From positions 1 through 61,291 of the forward strand of contig JAIVFH010000162.1 of NCBI GenBank assembly GCA_025765595.1: a stretch of 61,291 nucleotides of DNA, given 5' to 3'. The notes under the pieces were generated by a model. It had not been told where the DNA came from, made no database searches, and was given only the letters and a program-made list of their open reading frames with translations. Position numbers and translations under genes: made by a program. The DNA comes from Obelidium mucronatum (lineage: Eukaryota > Chytridiomycota > Chytridiomycetes > Chytridiales > Chytriomycetaceae). Of the stretch, positions 11,980 through 21,757 are shown one piece after another. Every line of letters begins with the position of its first letter. Within the stretch, counting starts at the first letter, position 1.

Positions 11980-13571
11980 ATGGCTACAAAGAACAAGAAG
12001 ATTGGGCAGGACTTCCTGTGCCCGATCGCGTACACCAACGTGCTGCCGCCGCTTCCGTTCGAGCCGAAGCTGCTCGGGGCCGATGCGCGGCAGCGGCGGC
12101 GCGAGCTGAGTGCGGCGGACGGCGGCCTGGCGCACTTTGCGCTCGCGGTGGAAGCGAACGCGCGGGCGGGCGCAACGCTGGCGCTGCTGTTTGGTGACTC
12201 ACTGCGCCCTGCGACTCACCGTGACTCACTCTCACTCTCTGCTAGACCCGCCGCTGCCCTCGAGTGCGCCGCTCGACGCCCGCGACCGCTTCCTGCTCAC
12301 GCCGTACGCCGCCCCGAAGCAGGCGCCGCAAAAGACAGCAGCGGCGCCCGCGAAGCAAAACAGGCCAATCGCATCGTGGCTCAGGCGCACAGAGTACATT
12401 GCCACGGACGCTCAGCCACACCTGGGAAAGCCGCTGTCGGCGAAACAAAAAGCCGCGACCCCTTCTTCTTCTTCCTCTTCGGCCTCGTCCGTGGCGAACG
12501 CAAAAGACGCGCTGCTGAAAGCAATCGATCGCTCGTTTGTGCTGGCTGCTACCGCCGATCTCAAGAAACTCAAACACCCAACAAATCCAAACTTGACTGC
12601 CACAGAACTATTGCCGCTGTTTCCGGCGTTCCAGCAGTGGCCGCATGCGCTGTGGTCCGTCGTGTTTGATGGCGATCCCGTGGATTCCACTGTAGACAGC
12701 GTGGGCGAACTCGGGAAGCGAGACGCAATCGTGCGTGAAAAGAGTCTGCTCAAAGTCTTTGAAAAGAGCAGCAAGAAAAATTCCGCCTCCAACAATGCGG
12801 ACGATGATGACGAGGAGGATATCATGAGCTTGTATGTTCCCACTTCTGCTGCCGTGGATTCAATTCTGGCAAAGAAAAAGAGGCGTGAAGAGCAAATGGC
12901 GTTGGATGAAGAAGATGAGGAAGACGACGAAGACGATGACGATGAGGTTTCTCCAGAGGAACGCGCCGCTTCCACACTCCTCTATAAACACGTACGCGAC
13001 TTTTCATTCAAGGAAGAACGCGCCGACAAGAACTGGATGGTGTTTAACGTTGGTGATGAGTTGGCCACTTTTCATGTTCTCGAAGGGAGAGTTGATTTGT
13101 CACGAAAGCGTGTCAAGGTAATTTACAACGAACTTCACGAGAGATACTCAAACACAAAAAAAAAACACATACACATACAAAAAGCCAAAAACATTCCAAA
13201 ATAGATTCGACGACCAAGACAAAACCCAACCCCCACCACTCTTTGAAACCAGCAAGCGATCTCGCACGAAACGCGAAGTCTTTACGAAACTGTCTGCCAT
13301 GCACAAGATTCTTCCCATGGAATACCCACAGCCTGAAGAACCTGTCGATGATGAGGACGAGGATGGAGATGTGAACACATTTGGTGGTGGTGCTGGAGAA
13401 ACTGTAACAAATGGTTCATCAACAACAACGCCTCGAGGAGTTAAACGAGTTTTGGATGATGCAAGTAGTGATAGCGATGACAGCCACGATAGCCGTGACG
13501 AACGCGAAAGGAAACGAGTTGCCTCAGCTGCCGCACCAGTAGTTGATGAAGACGGTGATGCAGAATGGTGA
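11980..13571 (+). CDS. PAF1: PAF1, core subunit of the PAF1 transcription elongation complex
   Basis: Three exons (11980-12193, 12246-13117, 13185-13571) join to 490 residues. The N-terminus DFLCPIAYTNVLPPLPFEPKLL is the conserved Paf1 start; ASWLRRTEYIATD corresponds to the W-x-R-R/K-T-E-Y-I motif of the family, and VMPVFPDF-type residues appear as LLPLFPAFQQW. The middle and C-terminus are acidic (D/E runs at about 12800-12960 and 13320-13560) and end with a Ser/Asp/Arg-rich tail, as in human PAF1. The complex travels with RNA polymerase II and promotes H2B ubiquitination and H3K4 methylation. Exon 1 is strongly GC-rich. Intron 1 (12194-12245) contains two TGACTCA motifs. Intron 2 ends in an A-tract acceptor. 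Confidence 0.93.
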
Positions 13572-13773
13572 AAGACCTGTCGTTGAATAAAAAACAAAAA
13601 CACGAAAGTGACAATTAATTGCGTTCTCTATACTCCATCCATCCAATTATATCCAACAATTTTTATTCCACTCTCGAAACCAACGAAATAAAGCTGATTC
13701 GGATTCGGACAAAAACAAAACAAAGAAAACATTCCACAAATAACACCCACCAAACACCAACCAACACACAGAA

Positions 13774-15304
13774 ATGTTGTCTTACTTTGCCCAACTTCGC
13801 AAGACGCCTTTGCCTTTGAATTCGCTTAGCGTATCCTTTGCTGCTTCCTTTGCAACGAAAGCTGCCTGCTGTCCAAACTCCAGCCTCAGGTGAGGACAGA
13901 CAAGACAAGTCTTTCAATTGACTTCAACTAAACCCACAACCCCCTCTCTCTCTCTCATCCAAAAAAACACCCCAAAAAAAAGACAAACTCCTCGCCGCCA
14001 GACGCAAACTCAAAGCCCTCTCGAAACCAACAGTCACAGCCCCAAAGAGACCCCTCTCATCGTACTTGCTGTTTAGTCAAGACAAACGCGACTCTGTCAA
14101 GAGTTTGCCAGGAAATCAAGTCGAAGCCTGTGAAGGATCAGTTGGGTCTTGTTGCTAAGGAATTGGGGGCGCAGTGGGCGGCTGCTTCTGCTGTTGAAAA
14201 GAAGGTTTCCCCCTCCCCCTATTTTTTGCATGCGTACTATTGCACGCCCCCCCCCCCCCCCCCCCCCCCCCCCCAACAACAACAACAACAACAACCACAA
14301 AAAAAACCATAACTAATCAAAAATATATCTCCAACCAAAAGAAATACGAAGAAAAAGCCGAAGAAGCCAAAAAAATCTACGTATCAACCTACAATAAATA
14401 CCTCTCCTCTCGAACCCCACAAGACATTCTGATTGAAGAAAAAACGCGCTCCTTGAAGCAAACCATCAACCCAACGAAACCCGTCTCTCGCGTCGCCAAG
14501 GACCCCCATGCCCCCGTGAGACCCAGTAATGGGTACCAGTTGTTTGTTAAGGAGAAGAAGGCTGGGCCGCAAGGGGCGGTGGAGACTTTTTCGACGATTG
14601 CGGCGCAGTGGAAGGGGTTGAATGGGTCTCAGAAGCAGGTATTAAGATTTCCCCCCCCCCCCCTTTTTTGATTTTTGGAATTTTGTATACTTAACGATAC
14701 AAAACATAATAATACAATTTAAGCCATACCTTGACGCTGCCAAGAAGCTTAAAGACGTGCACGCGATTGCAAAGGAAAAGTACGAGGCTGTAAGAGATTG
14801 AACACTTTTTTTTTATTTTTTTATTTTTTTTTATTTTTTTTTCACCAACTATTCTTGTGTGTTGTTGTTTTTACAGTTACAATAATAATAATTTTTTTTT
14901 CCCCCCCACCATTATTAGAAAACGGGACTTGTTCAAATGAAAAAAGACATGACCAAGGAACTCAATGCTGCTGCGGCGCCCAAAAAGTCGGCAAGTATAC
15001 TCTTTTTTTATCGGGGGTCATTACTTCTCAAGATTCTTGGGTTTGTTTTGTACTAATGAATTCAATTTTTTTTTTCGTTGGGGGGTGATTATTCACACAG
15101 GCTGGGAGAAAGAAGCGTGTAGCCGTCAAGAAGCCTATCACCAAGAAGAGTGTCGCCAAGAAGGCTGCACCAAAGAAGAAGGTTACAGCCAAGAAGACTG
15201 CAGCGGCAAAGAAGGTTGTGGCCAAGAAGGCTGTTGTCAAGAAGGTTGTCGGCAAGAAGGTTGTTGCAAAGAAGGCTGTCAAGAAGGTGGCTAGGGCTGC
15301 TTGA
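13774..15304 (+). CDS. Two-HMG-box DNA-packaging protein with histone H1-like tail, probably mitochondrial (TFAM/Abf2-like)
   Basis: ATG 13774 opens MLSYFAQLRKTPLPLNSL, a basic/amphipathic mitochondrial-type presequence. Exon 2 (from about 14003) holds HMG box 1 (APKRPLSSYLLFSQDKRDSV ... LGLVAKELGAQWAA), exons 3-4 hold HMG box 2 (VRPSNGYQLFVKEKKAGPQG ... IAAQWKGLNGSQKQ|PYLDAAKKL). The last exon is a tail of about 65 residues made of A/V-K-K repeats, resembling histone H1 C-termini. Box 1 reads in two frames: a shift of one base occurs at the TTT of 14104-14106, probably an assembly error. The last intron has a GC donor (TCG|gcaagt, about 14991). Compartment is inferred from the N-terminus; a nuclear HMGB role is the alternative. 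Confidence 0.8.
14247..14274. repeat. 28-base poly-C tract in an intron
   Basis: Uninterrupted run of 28 C inside intron 2 of the HMG-box gene, followed by several CAA repeats. It is a mononucleotide microsatellite; on the other strand it is a poly-G run able in principle to form G-quadruplexes. Its length in the assembly may not be exact. Confidence 0.9.
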
Positions 15305-15489
15305 TTTCCTAGAATAGTTTGAAATTTTTTTTTTGGAGAGAAGGTTGTTGCTCAGTATTTTTTTTGGAGTGTTTTAAAAGTGTCCCATGATGAATTTAAC
15401 TGCGTGTTATCTTTTTTTTTTGATTGTTGCTGTGTTTGATTTTGGAAGCTTGAATCTGAAACTCGAGAAAAAAAAATTAACCTGACCAG

Positions 15490-15843
15490 ATGGGGAAAAC
15501 AACAAAGGCAGCATCGAAAGCGATTGGAAGCGCAATGAATTATGCACGCCAGACTGTCTCCATAATAGCCAAAAAGGCAAAGCGGGGGCTGATTCGAAAT
15601 GTGACGAACGGCAGGAATACTGCACAAATGATGATGGAAAATGCAGTGTTTCTGGATCGCCATCAGCAAGTAATTAATCGGATATGTTTGAATGATGCCT
15701 ATGTCGATGATCTTGGCCAAGAGGCCGGGCAAGCGGGAAAGCAGTATTCCCTTTCAGTTGACATTGCCGACTACTGGTGCGGGCGCCATGATCACTACAG
15801 ATCCCCTTTCATCGAAACAGACTTATTCGATTCGAGCCAATAA
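15490..15843 (+). CDS. Small hypothetical protein
   Basis: Single-frame ORF of 117 codons from ATG 15490 to TAA 15843. The N-terminal 40 residues are basic and Ala/Ser-rich (MGKTTKAASKAIGSAMNYAR), could form an amphipathic helix, and might be a mitochondrial presequence. The rest is mixed polar with IADYWCGRHDHYRSP near the end. No family recognised. It lies on the same strand as the HMG gene (186 bp after its stop) and 52 bp before the next small ORF. Confidence 0.5.
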   Translation: MGKTTKAASKAIGSAMNYARQTVSIIAKKAKRGLIRNVTNGRNTAQMMMENAVFLDRHQQVINRICLNDAYVDDLGQEAGQAGKQYSLSVDIADYWCGRHDHYRSPFIETDLFDSSQ

Positions 15844-15894
15844 TGAAATGAAAGTTACCAACTTACAGACGAATAATAAACTCTCACTAAAAAA

Positions 15895-16104
15895 ATGAGT
15901 TCCCTTTCATCACAGTGGATGTCAACAGCAGCCACCAACACATCAACACAACAGCCAAACCTGACACCGACAGCTGAAAGCGAATACGAAGAGGACGATG
16001 TCTCACTGACACAGCTGACGTATCTGCTTGTCCCCATTCTGATCCCTCTGCTGGCCAGGGCGGCTGGGCGATATGGTAAAGAAAGGGTGGCAAGTGCTTT
16101 ATAA
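15895..16104 (+). CDS. Small tail-anchored-like membrane microprotein, unknown
   Basis: ORF of 69 codons with a good start context (AAAAAATGAG). The first 45 residues are polar and Ser/Thr/Gln-rich with an acidic patch (ESEYEEDD). Then comes one hydrophobic segment, LTYLLVPILIPLLARAAG, followed by a short basic end RYGKERVASAL. This layout fits a tail-anchored or single-pass protein of the mitochondrial outer membrane or ER. No family recognised. It could also be a false ORF, since nothing but composition supports it. Confidence 0.45.
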   Translation: MSSLSSQWMSTAATNTSTQQPNLTPTAESEYEEDDVSLTQLTYLLVPILIPLLARAAGRYGKERVASAL

Positions 16105-16225
16105 AACTTGACATAAAAACTCATTTACTCTGTAGTTACGCTGCGGCTCCTCAAAGTTCACGTGTTTGGACTCGCTTGAGTTGTGTAAAATATTGCATCA
16201 AAAGACAAAATCAAATAAAAACAAA

Positions 16226-16969
16226 ATGCTGCGGCCGCTCGATCCTTCGCCTTTCTTGCCACAGCGCAGATCGATCGCGCAAACACAAGCTCTACCTGCC
16301 TTGCAATCGTGGCGAACGCATCGGCCTCTTGCGGCTACAAAGCCAGGAACAAATTCAGCTTCAAAGACAAAACTTGTCAGACGGAAGACGCCCACGCTGC
16401 TCTTTGATCCCTCGGAATTCACTGTAAATCAGCTGCTAGAACGCGCCTTGGAAGTTGGAGATACAAGTCTGGATCTTAGGTAATTTGCACGGGGGGTTTT
16501 TTTTTTTATATCGTTTTATACACATGATTAAAACGCAAAGTAGTTCACGCAGCTTGACTGAGATCCCGCCGCAACTTTCAGATCTGCAACACATGGTTTG
16601 CATCAACTGGAATTCGCCGGGGAGTCTCTCAGATCGCGATTATTCATTTGGCTTTGATGATGATTCCTTGACTTGTGCAGCGGCGGGTTCTCTGATCAGG
16701 CGTCCTTTGAATAGTGATTCTTTTCATGATTATGGCTCTTCGTCCTCTTCTTCTTCGTATTCGAGTTCTTCATCATCGGCTGCTATGATCAAGCTGGATC
16801 TGGCGAATAATTGTATTCGTTTTATTGAACCAAAGTTGCTCATGTCGCTGTCGAATTTGACGTTTCTTTCTTTAAGTATGTTTTTCTGAATCTTTTGTTG
16901 TTCCTTGAATATGGTTTCTTTCAGTCCTTTTCCTTCCATCCTTTTTTTGCTTCTTTTCGTTAAACCCAA

Positions 16970-17012
<43 letters not shown>

Positions 17013-17992
17013 AGGAAACAACAATTTAACCCACCTCCCTCGAGAAATCAAACACCTAGTCCACCTCACAGAACTATCTCTCGGTGGAAACCAATTCCAA
17101 TATTTACCCAGTGAACTCTGTTTACTTTCAATGAACCCCCAATTGACTGTCTCCGCGTTTCCAAACGCGAATTTCCTAATGTCTTGGCGTCTTGGCGCTC
17201 AGGAGGATGAAAATGGACCCTTGTTTCAACACGTTGGATTTGATGCCCGCGTTGATGTGAATGATGATGCAGATAATGGTCTTGCCCAACAACCATCCCG
17301 ACCATACACGCTTAGAAACGTTATACCCGAATGCTTGATCACAAGTGAACCTCCATCAGCCCTTCAAATCCAACAACAACAGCCACATCACTATTCGGAG
17401 CAAAAACAACAACAGCAACCATTGTCTTTACTTGAACTCTGCATTCGCTCCAACGCCCCGTCACACGCAACCGCCACGCCCCCGAAACCCTCTACCCCAT
17501 CGCCAATGAAAACAAGTACCACTGGTGCAAAGCGGAAATTCCAGGACCAAAGAATCCCATCTCGCGTCTCGTGGTTCTTGGAACAAGCCGTCAATGCAGG
17601 GTTTTGTGGTGGGATTGTTGATGATAATCACCACGATTCACGTGGACATGAGGAGAACGTGTCTGCGGCACCAATGTTGTTTGGGGAGAATCGTCGTTGT
17701 AGAACGCTGTTTAGTCAAGGAACTGGTGTGACTGCGATTGTGTGGGGAACTTGTGGATCCAGGCATGAAGAGCGGCATGAATTGGGAGAGCAGGGAAGGA
17801 GACAACGATTGGGAGACGATGAATTGATTCCCTTTGAGTGGAGGTGAGAGCACACACGCGCGCGCGCGCGAGTAAAAATTCACCCGCAGCTTTCCTTTTT
17901 TTTTTTGTTTTGTTAGATTCTGCTCTGCTCGTTGTTTCAAGTCATTTTGTGATGCTTACAAGATTGATCAAGTGTATGTGAAAAAGTCGTAG
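16226..17992 (+). CDS. Leucine-rich repeat protein with Cys-rich C-terminus
   Basis: ATG 16226 opens MLRPLDPSPFLPQRRS. After an acceptor near 16540, LRR units follow: LTEIPPQLSDLQHMVCINW, a Ser-rich insert, IKLDLANNCIRFIEPKLL, LSNLTFLSL, then NNNLTHLPREIKHLVHLTEL and FQYLPSELCLLS across a poly-A intron. The region 17130-17840 is low complexity with Gln runs. The last exon (from about 17917, acceptor TTAG) reads FCSARCFKSFCDAYKI, a C-x4-C-x4-C cluster that may bind zinc, and stops at 17992. The LRR consensus LxxLPxxIxxLxxLxxLxLxxNxL is the protein-interaction type. Pathway unknown. Exon 1-2 joint is approximate. Confidence 0.75.
16971..17011. repeat. 41-base poly-A tract at a 3' splice site
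   Basis: Run of 41 A immediately followed by CAG, inside the last part of an intron of the LRR gene. If the CAG at 17012-17014 is the acceptor, as the reading frame (RNNNLTHLP) requires, the branch-point-to-acceptor region is almost pure adenine. Exact length in the assembly is uncertain. Confidence 0.85.
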
Positions 17993-18229
17993 AAAGTTAT
18001 TTTATTGTTTCTTCTTTTTTTTACCTTCCTTTTCTACTTTCTTCTATATTATTGTTTTTTTTAAAGGTTTTTTTTTTGTTCCACGCACGTCATTGTCTAT
18101 TCTCTCTCCCCTGCACACACTTATTGTCTTTTCTTTGCTTTCTTTCTTTATTGCATTGTGATTTAATTAAAGCTGGTGTTGAAGGAAGCTCTTTTCGAAA
18201 GCCAAAATAACCCATCAATCAAAAAAAAA

Positions 18230-19060
18230 ATGGCCTTCTCCTCACTTCCACCCGAAATCCTTGCCATGATCCTCTCGTACTTGCCAATCCGCCAAAGCTT
18301 AATAGCAGTTGGACTCTCATCAAGCGTTCTCGCCGATTTCATCTTTGAAAGCCTCTCGTTTGCTCAAAGACACTATTTGCATCAACGCCAAACAACTGGT
18401 GCTTCTTCAATATGGCATTTTATGCGCTCAGAAGGATTAGTTTGGGAGGAATGGAAGAGTCTGCCTCTCAGTTATCAAGCAGCTCTCTATAGGGAGCTTC
18501 TGCATGCTGACCAGACCAAGAAGGAAGAGCAATTCCTCAATCTTTTTAACGGACAAGTATGGAATCTGGGTCCAACAAAGGCGTTGAAAATAATGCAATC
18601 CCTTATTTCCGAAAAGGCCGTGTCTCCCTCCTGCCAATCAAACCGAGCGATCCATTGGGCAGTAATCAATGGCCACGTGGAAGTCGTCAAGTTGTTGTTA
18701 TTGGAAAACACATTGGATTTTTCACAGTATAATGATGAGGACCATATTCTGTTGGAGGCTGTTCGGTTCGGCCATGTTGAAACGGTCAAAGTATTACTCA
18801 ATGACCCTCGAATTAATCCTACCCGGCGCGTTGCCAATGTGGCTTTTCGCTATGCATGCCATAAAGGAAACCTTGATATTGTCAAAATGTTGCTTGCAAT
18901 CCCTTCTGTAGATCCATCAATAAGAGGCAACGTAGCGATTAAAATTGCTTCCTGGATGTGTCATGAGGAAGTGGTTGCTCTTCTTTTGGCGCATCCTCTT
19001 GTAGTATCCAACGGATCGTTATCGTTTGGAGGTATGAAATCATTCACGGCTCGCAACTGA
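18230..19060 (+). CDS. F-box and ankyrin-repeat protein
   Basis: Intronless gene of 276 codons from ATG 18230. Residues 3-45 form an F-box (LPPEILAMILSYLPIRQSLIA), which recruits Skp1 of SCF ubiquitin ligases. From about residue 140 there are four ankyrin-like repeats: AIHWAVINGHVEVVKLLL, LLEAVRFGHVETVKVLLND, AFRYACHKGNLDIVKMLLA and AIKIASWMCHEEVVALLLAHP. The G-H-x-E-x-V-K-x-L-L signature is clear. Such F-box/ankyrin genes are commonly expanded in zoosporic fungi. Target unknown. Its 3' end faces TMEM107 with 94 bp between stops. Confidence 0.9.
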   Translation: MAFSSLPPEILAMILSYLPIRQSLIAVGLSSSVLADFIFESLSFAQRHYLHQRQTTGASSIWHFMRSEGLVWEEWKSLPLSYQAALYRELLHADQTKKEEQFLNLFNGQVWNLGPTKALKIMQSLISEKAVSPSCQSNRAIHWAVINGHVEVVKLLLLENTLDFSQYNDEDHILLEAVRFGHVETVKVLLNDPRINPTRRVANVAFRYACHKGNLDIVKMLLAIPSVDPSIRGNVAIKIASWMCHEEVVALLLAHPLVVSNGSLSFGGMKSFTARN

Positions 19061-19154
19061 GAGGATTCCAGGAATGCTTCGTTCGCACGTCTTTTGTTGG
19101 CGATAGTGGGGGAATGAAGCGTACAATATTACTGCAATATTACAATTTTTATTG

Positions 19155-19928
19155 TTAGAGTCTCATTATCCGCCGTTTCCAAATCATAAAGATTTCCAAC
19201 AGTTCAGGCAAAGCACTGTTCCAAAACAAATAAAAATAAGAGGCTCTCATTGTTAGCGATTAAATCTTTGATCCGAATGTATACTTAACTTGCAAAACAT
19301 GAAAATATACCAGTAGATTTGGAAATGCCAGGCTGTATTTCTATAATAAGAACACAAATGACCGAAAAAAAAAAAAAAGAACCCACCCTCAGTAATGAAA
19401 AACGCAAGAGATATTGTTGCAGATACGTGAGCTAGAATATCTGTGAATAACAGTTAAAAAATGCACAATGAAAAAGACGCATTCAAACCCAATCCCAAAA
19501 AAACAGGGTACTACTTACATACAAAGTTTGTCCCCGAATGAAAAAGATTCAACCCAAGAAACATTCCAATGAACTCGAGTGTAAAGCATATCCAGGTTAA
19601 TCCAAGAGCTGCCGTCATTCTGTGCAAGAGTTCCCCAATTGAAACAGGTTTAAAACTGGGCATCATTCACTCTCCTCTCCATCAGAATTCTCTTTGTTCC
19701 TTACGATGTATTCAAAGTCGAATATTGAGAGATATCGCGTAATGGCATGGCTCGGAATATGTTTCCGTCCTGTTTGGTATAAAACTCCTGTCAAAATCCA
19801 AGCCTGGCGAGGAGTCCGACGGGACATGCACAACGCACCTTTGTGAAGTAGACCATGATTGTAGCCATAAAATGCCCCATCGTTGCGAGAAATCGCGCTG
19901 GAAATAAGGTTTCAGAGGTGCTCCTCAT
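19155..19928 (-). CDS. TMEM107: TMEM107, ciliary transition-zone membrane protein
   Basis: Reconstructed from six short exons, none of which forms a long ORF. Exon 1 from ATG 19928 gives LFPARFLATMGHFMATIMVYF; exon 2 DGNIFRAMPL; exon 3 the second helix MTAALGLTWICFTLEFIGMF and LGLNLFHS; exon 4 ILAHVSATISLAFFI; exon 5 IYWYIFMFC; exon 6 ALPELLEIFMIWKRR, stop 19155. Order and spacing of the four membrane helices, the H-x-S-A pair in helix 3 and the W-Y-I-F-x-F-C-x-A-L-P motif of helix 4 match animal TMEM107. Donor/acceptor motifs are standard and all phases agree. TMEM107 works with the MKS module in the transition zone, so it supports a flagellated zoospore. Confidence 0.85.
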
Positions 19929-20083
19929 TTTTTTATTTGGACTTTTTTGTAGAAACATGCAACAGCGATCTTGTGTTGACATCAACACCATTATTACTTC
20001 CAAATTACCCGCTATTCTCGCTAAATCTAGGAGTAGGCCATGTTTTTGATGGTGAAACTTTTCTATTACTTTCCTCTCTTTCT

Positions 20084-21718
20084 TCAAGATACCAAAAACT
20101 TGAAATTATCATAAAACTCCAACATGGGAATCTCTCCACTTTGCGTCCGCACCTTTTCCAAATCCACCGCGTTTTCCAGCAAGAAATCCTTCTGGGTTAA
20201 AACTCGCGGGATTCTGCCACCACCACCACCATCACTACTACTATTCCTGACTTGCTTCCCAATCTCTGAATACATTTTCGCCATATCCTCGAAATTTGTG
20301 GGGAAAAAAATGTCAAACCAGCCTGGTTGAACAAGATACGTGGAGCAGGCTACCATGGTACCTTTGTATCGAGTTTGAACGACGGGCCCCAAGTAGCCAC
20401 GAACAGTGTCATGGAAGAGAATCAAAATCGGAAACAATGAGTCTGTGATTTGGAAAGTTGTTGTGTAGTTTCTCGAGGAATAGCTGGCCGACTAAAAAAA
20501 AACCCCAATTTGAGCACGGATTATACATTGTTAACTGCTTTCTTTTACCATATTCATTGTTGGCAAGAATTCGCGTTCCGACAGATTCGGAGCAAATGGG
20601 AGTACTTGCTGGAGTTTCCGTAATCCTGGATGGACAAGAACAGGTGGCCGTTTCCCGTTTGTCCAGCTTTTTCGAAGATCCAGGTATCGTTTGATGATGG
20701 GATCTGTTAACGGTTCAAACTGCTTCTTGGTAATCTCCGTCTTGGTCAACGAGCACGATTCCTTGAACGGGTGTTCCACTGGGGTCCTGAGTGTATCGGA
20801 CAACGTCATGGGAAAAGTTGTCCTTTTTATGTGTTGGGTGTTTGTGGTTACGGGGGTGTACTGTGGAGAGCGTTTTGTGCAAGGAGGTTGAGACACTCAC
20901 AATAACTTCCATTGCAACAACAAAACAAGGATCCTCAACAACATTGTCCCAATCAAAAATGGATTGATTGATAATTTTAGCCTTATGCTGCCGCCGCCCT
21001 TGATTCCCCAAGTTCACAACTACTTGGTCTCCTTTACCACGATTAGCACCAGAAATACGTTTCTCTTGAGCACCAGCAAGTTTCGAGCTGATTTCAATGA
21101 TGGTATACTCTGTTTGCGCGTATACTTCAGGAAACCGATCAGCCAAGAAATCCAAAATATTCCGCGCCAACGTTCCATTTCCAGCCCCAATTTCGAAAAT
21201 CTTAAGCGGTTGACTGTGATCATGTTCCTTGACGATATAATTTGCCAATGCAAAGCCATAGTGGGGTTTAAACAGCTCTGTCGGTGTGTGCCAGACTTGA
21301 CGAACCGTTTCGTCCAATTCACCGCGTTTTTCAAAATCTGAATAGAGATGCGCTATTTTGTTCATAAATTCCAAGTTGTCTTTGATGGAATTGAAGGCAA
21401 AGCCGGTTTCCTCTTTGACGTTGAAGATGAGGGCATTCTTTTGAAAGTATCCGTAGTTTGGATTGTAGAGGGCATCGTGGATAAACGATCGGGAAGAAAG
21501 TCGGGCAGAAGTAGGCGGTGATTGGAGAGCAGCCAGGGATGCTTGTGAGTAAACAGTGTGCACAGTGTGAGGTTGATGTATTGGCTTATCGTCTTTGGCC
21601 AGAGTGTCCCTGGCAAAGCGTCAGAAGCCTCTAATCAGAAATAAGCGCCTTACCAGTAGTTTCCCTGGCAAAGTGCCGATGAATGCAAGGGTCGGAGCTG
21701 CCTTCGAAGAGCAATCAT
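20084..21718 (-). CDS. DUF185/MidA-type SAM methyltransferase (NDUFAF7-related), mitochondrial
   Basis: Exon 1 from ATG 21718 (MIALRRQLRPLHSSALCQ) is a likely mitochondrial presequence; donor GTAAGG at about 21651, acceptor CCAG at about 21609, W codon split by the intron. Exon 2 contains the family start (SSRSFIHDALYNPNYGYF), the TPTELFKPHYGFALANYI stretch, the SAM-binding motif I KIFEIGAGNGTLARNILDFL and the YTIIEIS motif that follows it. Later exons reach the stop at 20084. NDUFAF7 dimethylates an arginine of the complex I subunit NDUFS2; whether this divergent fungal type does the same is not known. It is head-to-head with the syntaxin gene, with only 39 bp between the two inferred start codons. 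Confidence 0.75.
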
Positions 21719-21757
21719 GTGTTTTTACTCAACGAAAGAAATAAAAATAGAAGCAAA

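Noticed and set aside
12242..12975. Open frames on the minus strand across PAF1 (e.g. 111 and 187 codons)
   Set aside because: Shadows of GC-rich and acidic-repeat coding sequence of PAF1; poly-Ser and Arg-rich translations without homology.
21449..21563. Start of the DUF185 methyltransferase at 21563
   Set aside because: That codon is GTG. The exon joins by a canonical intron to an upstream ATG exon at 21718 that supplies a mitochondrial presequence.
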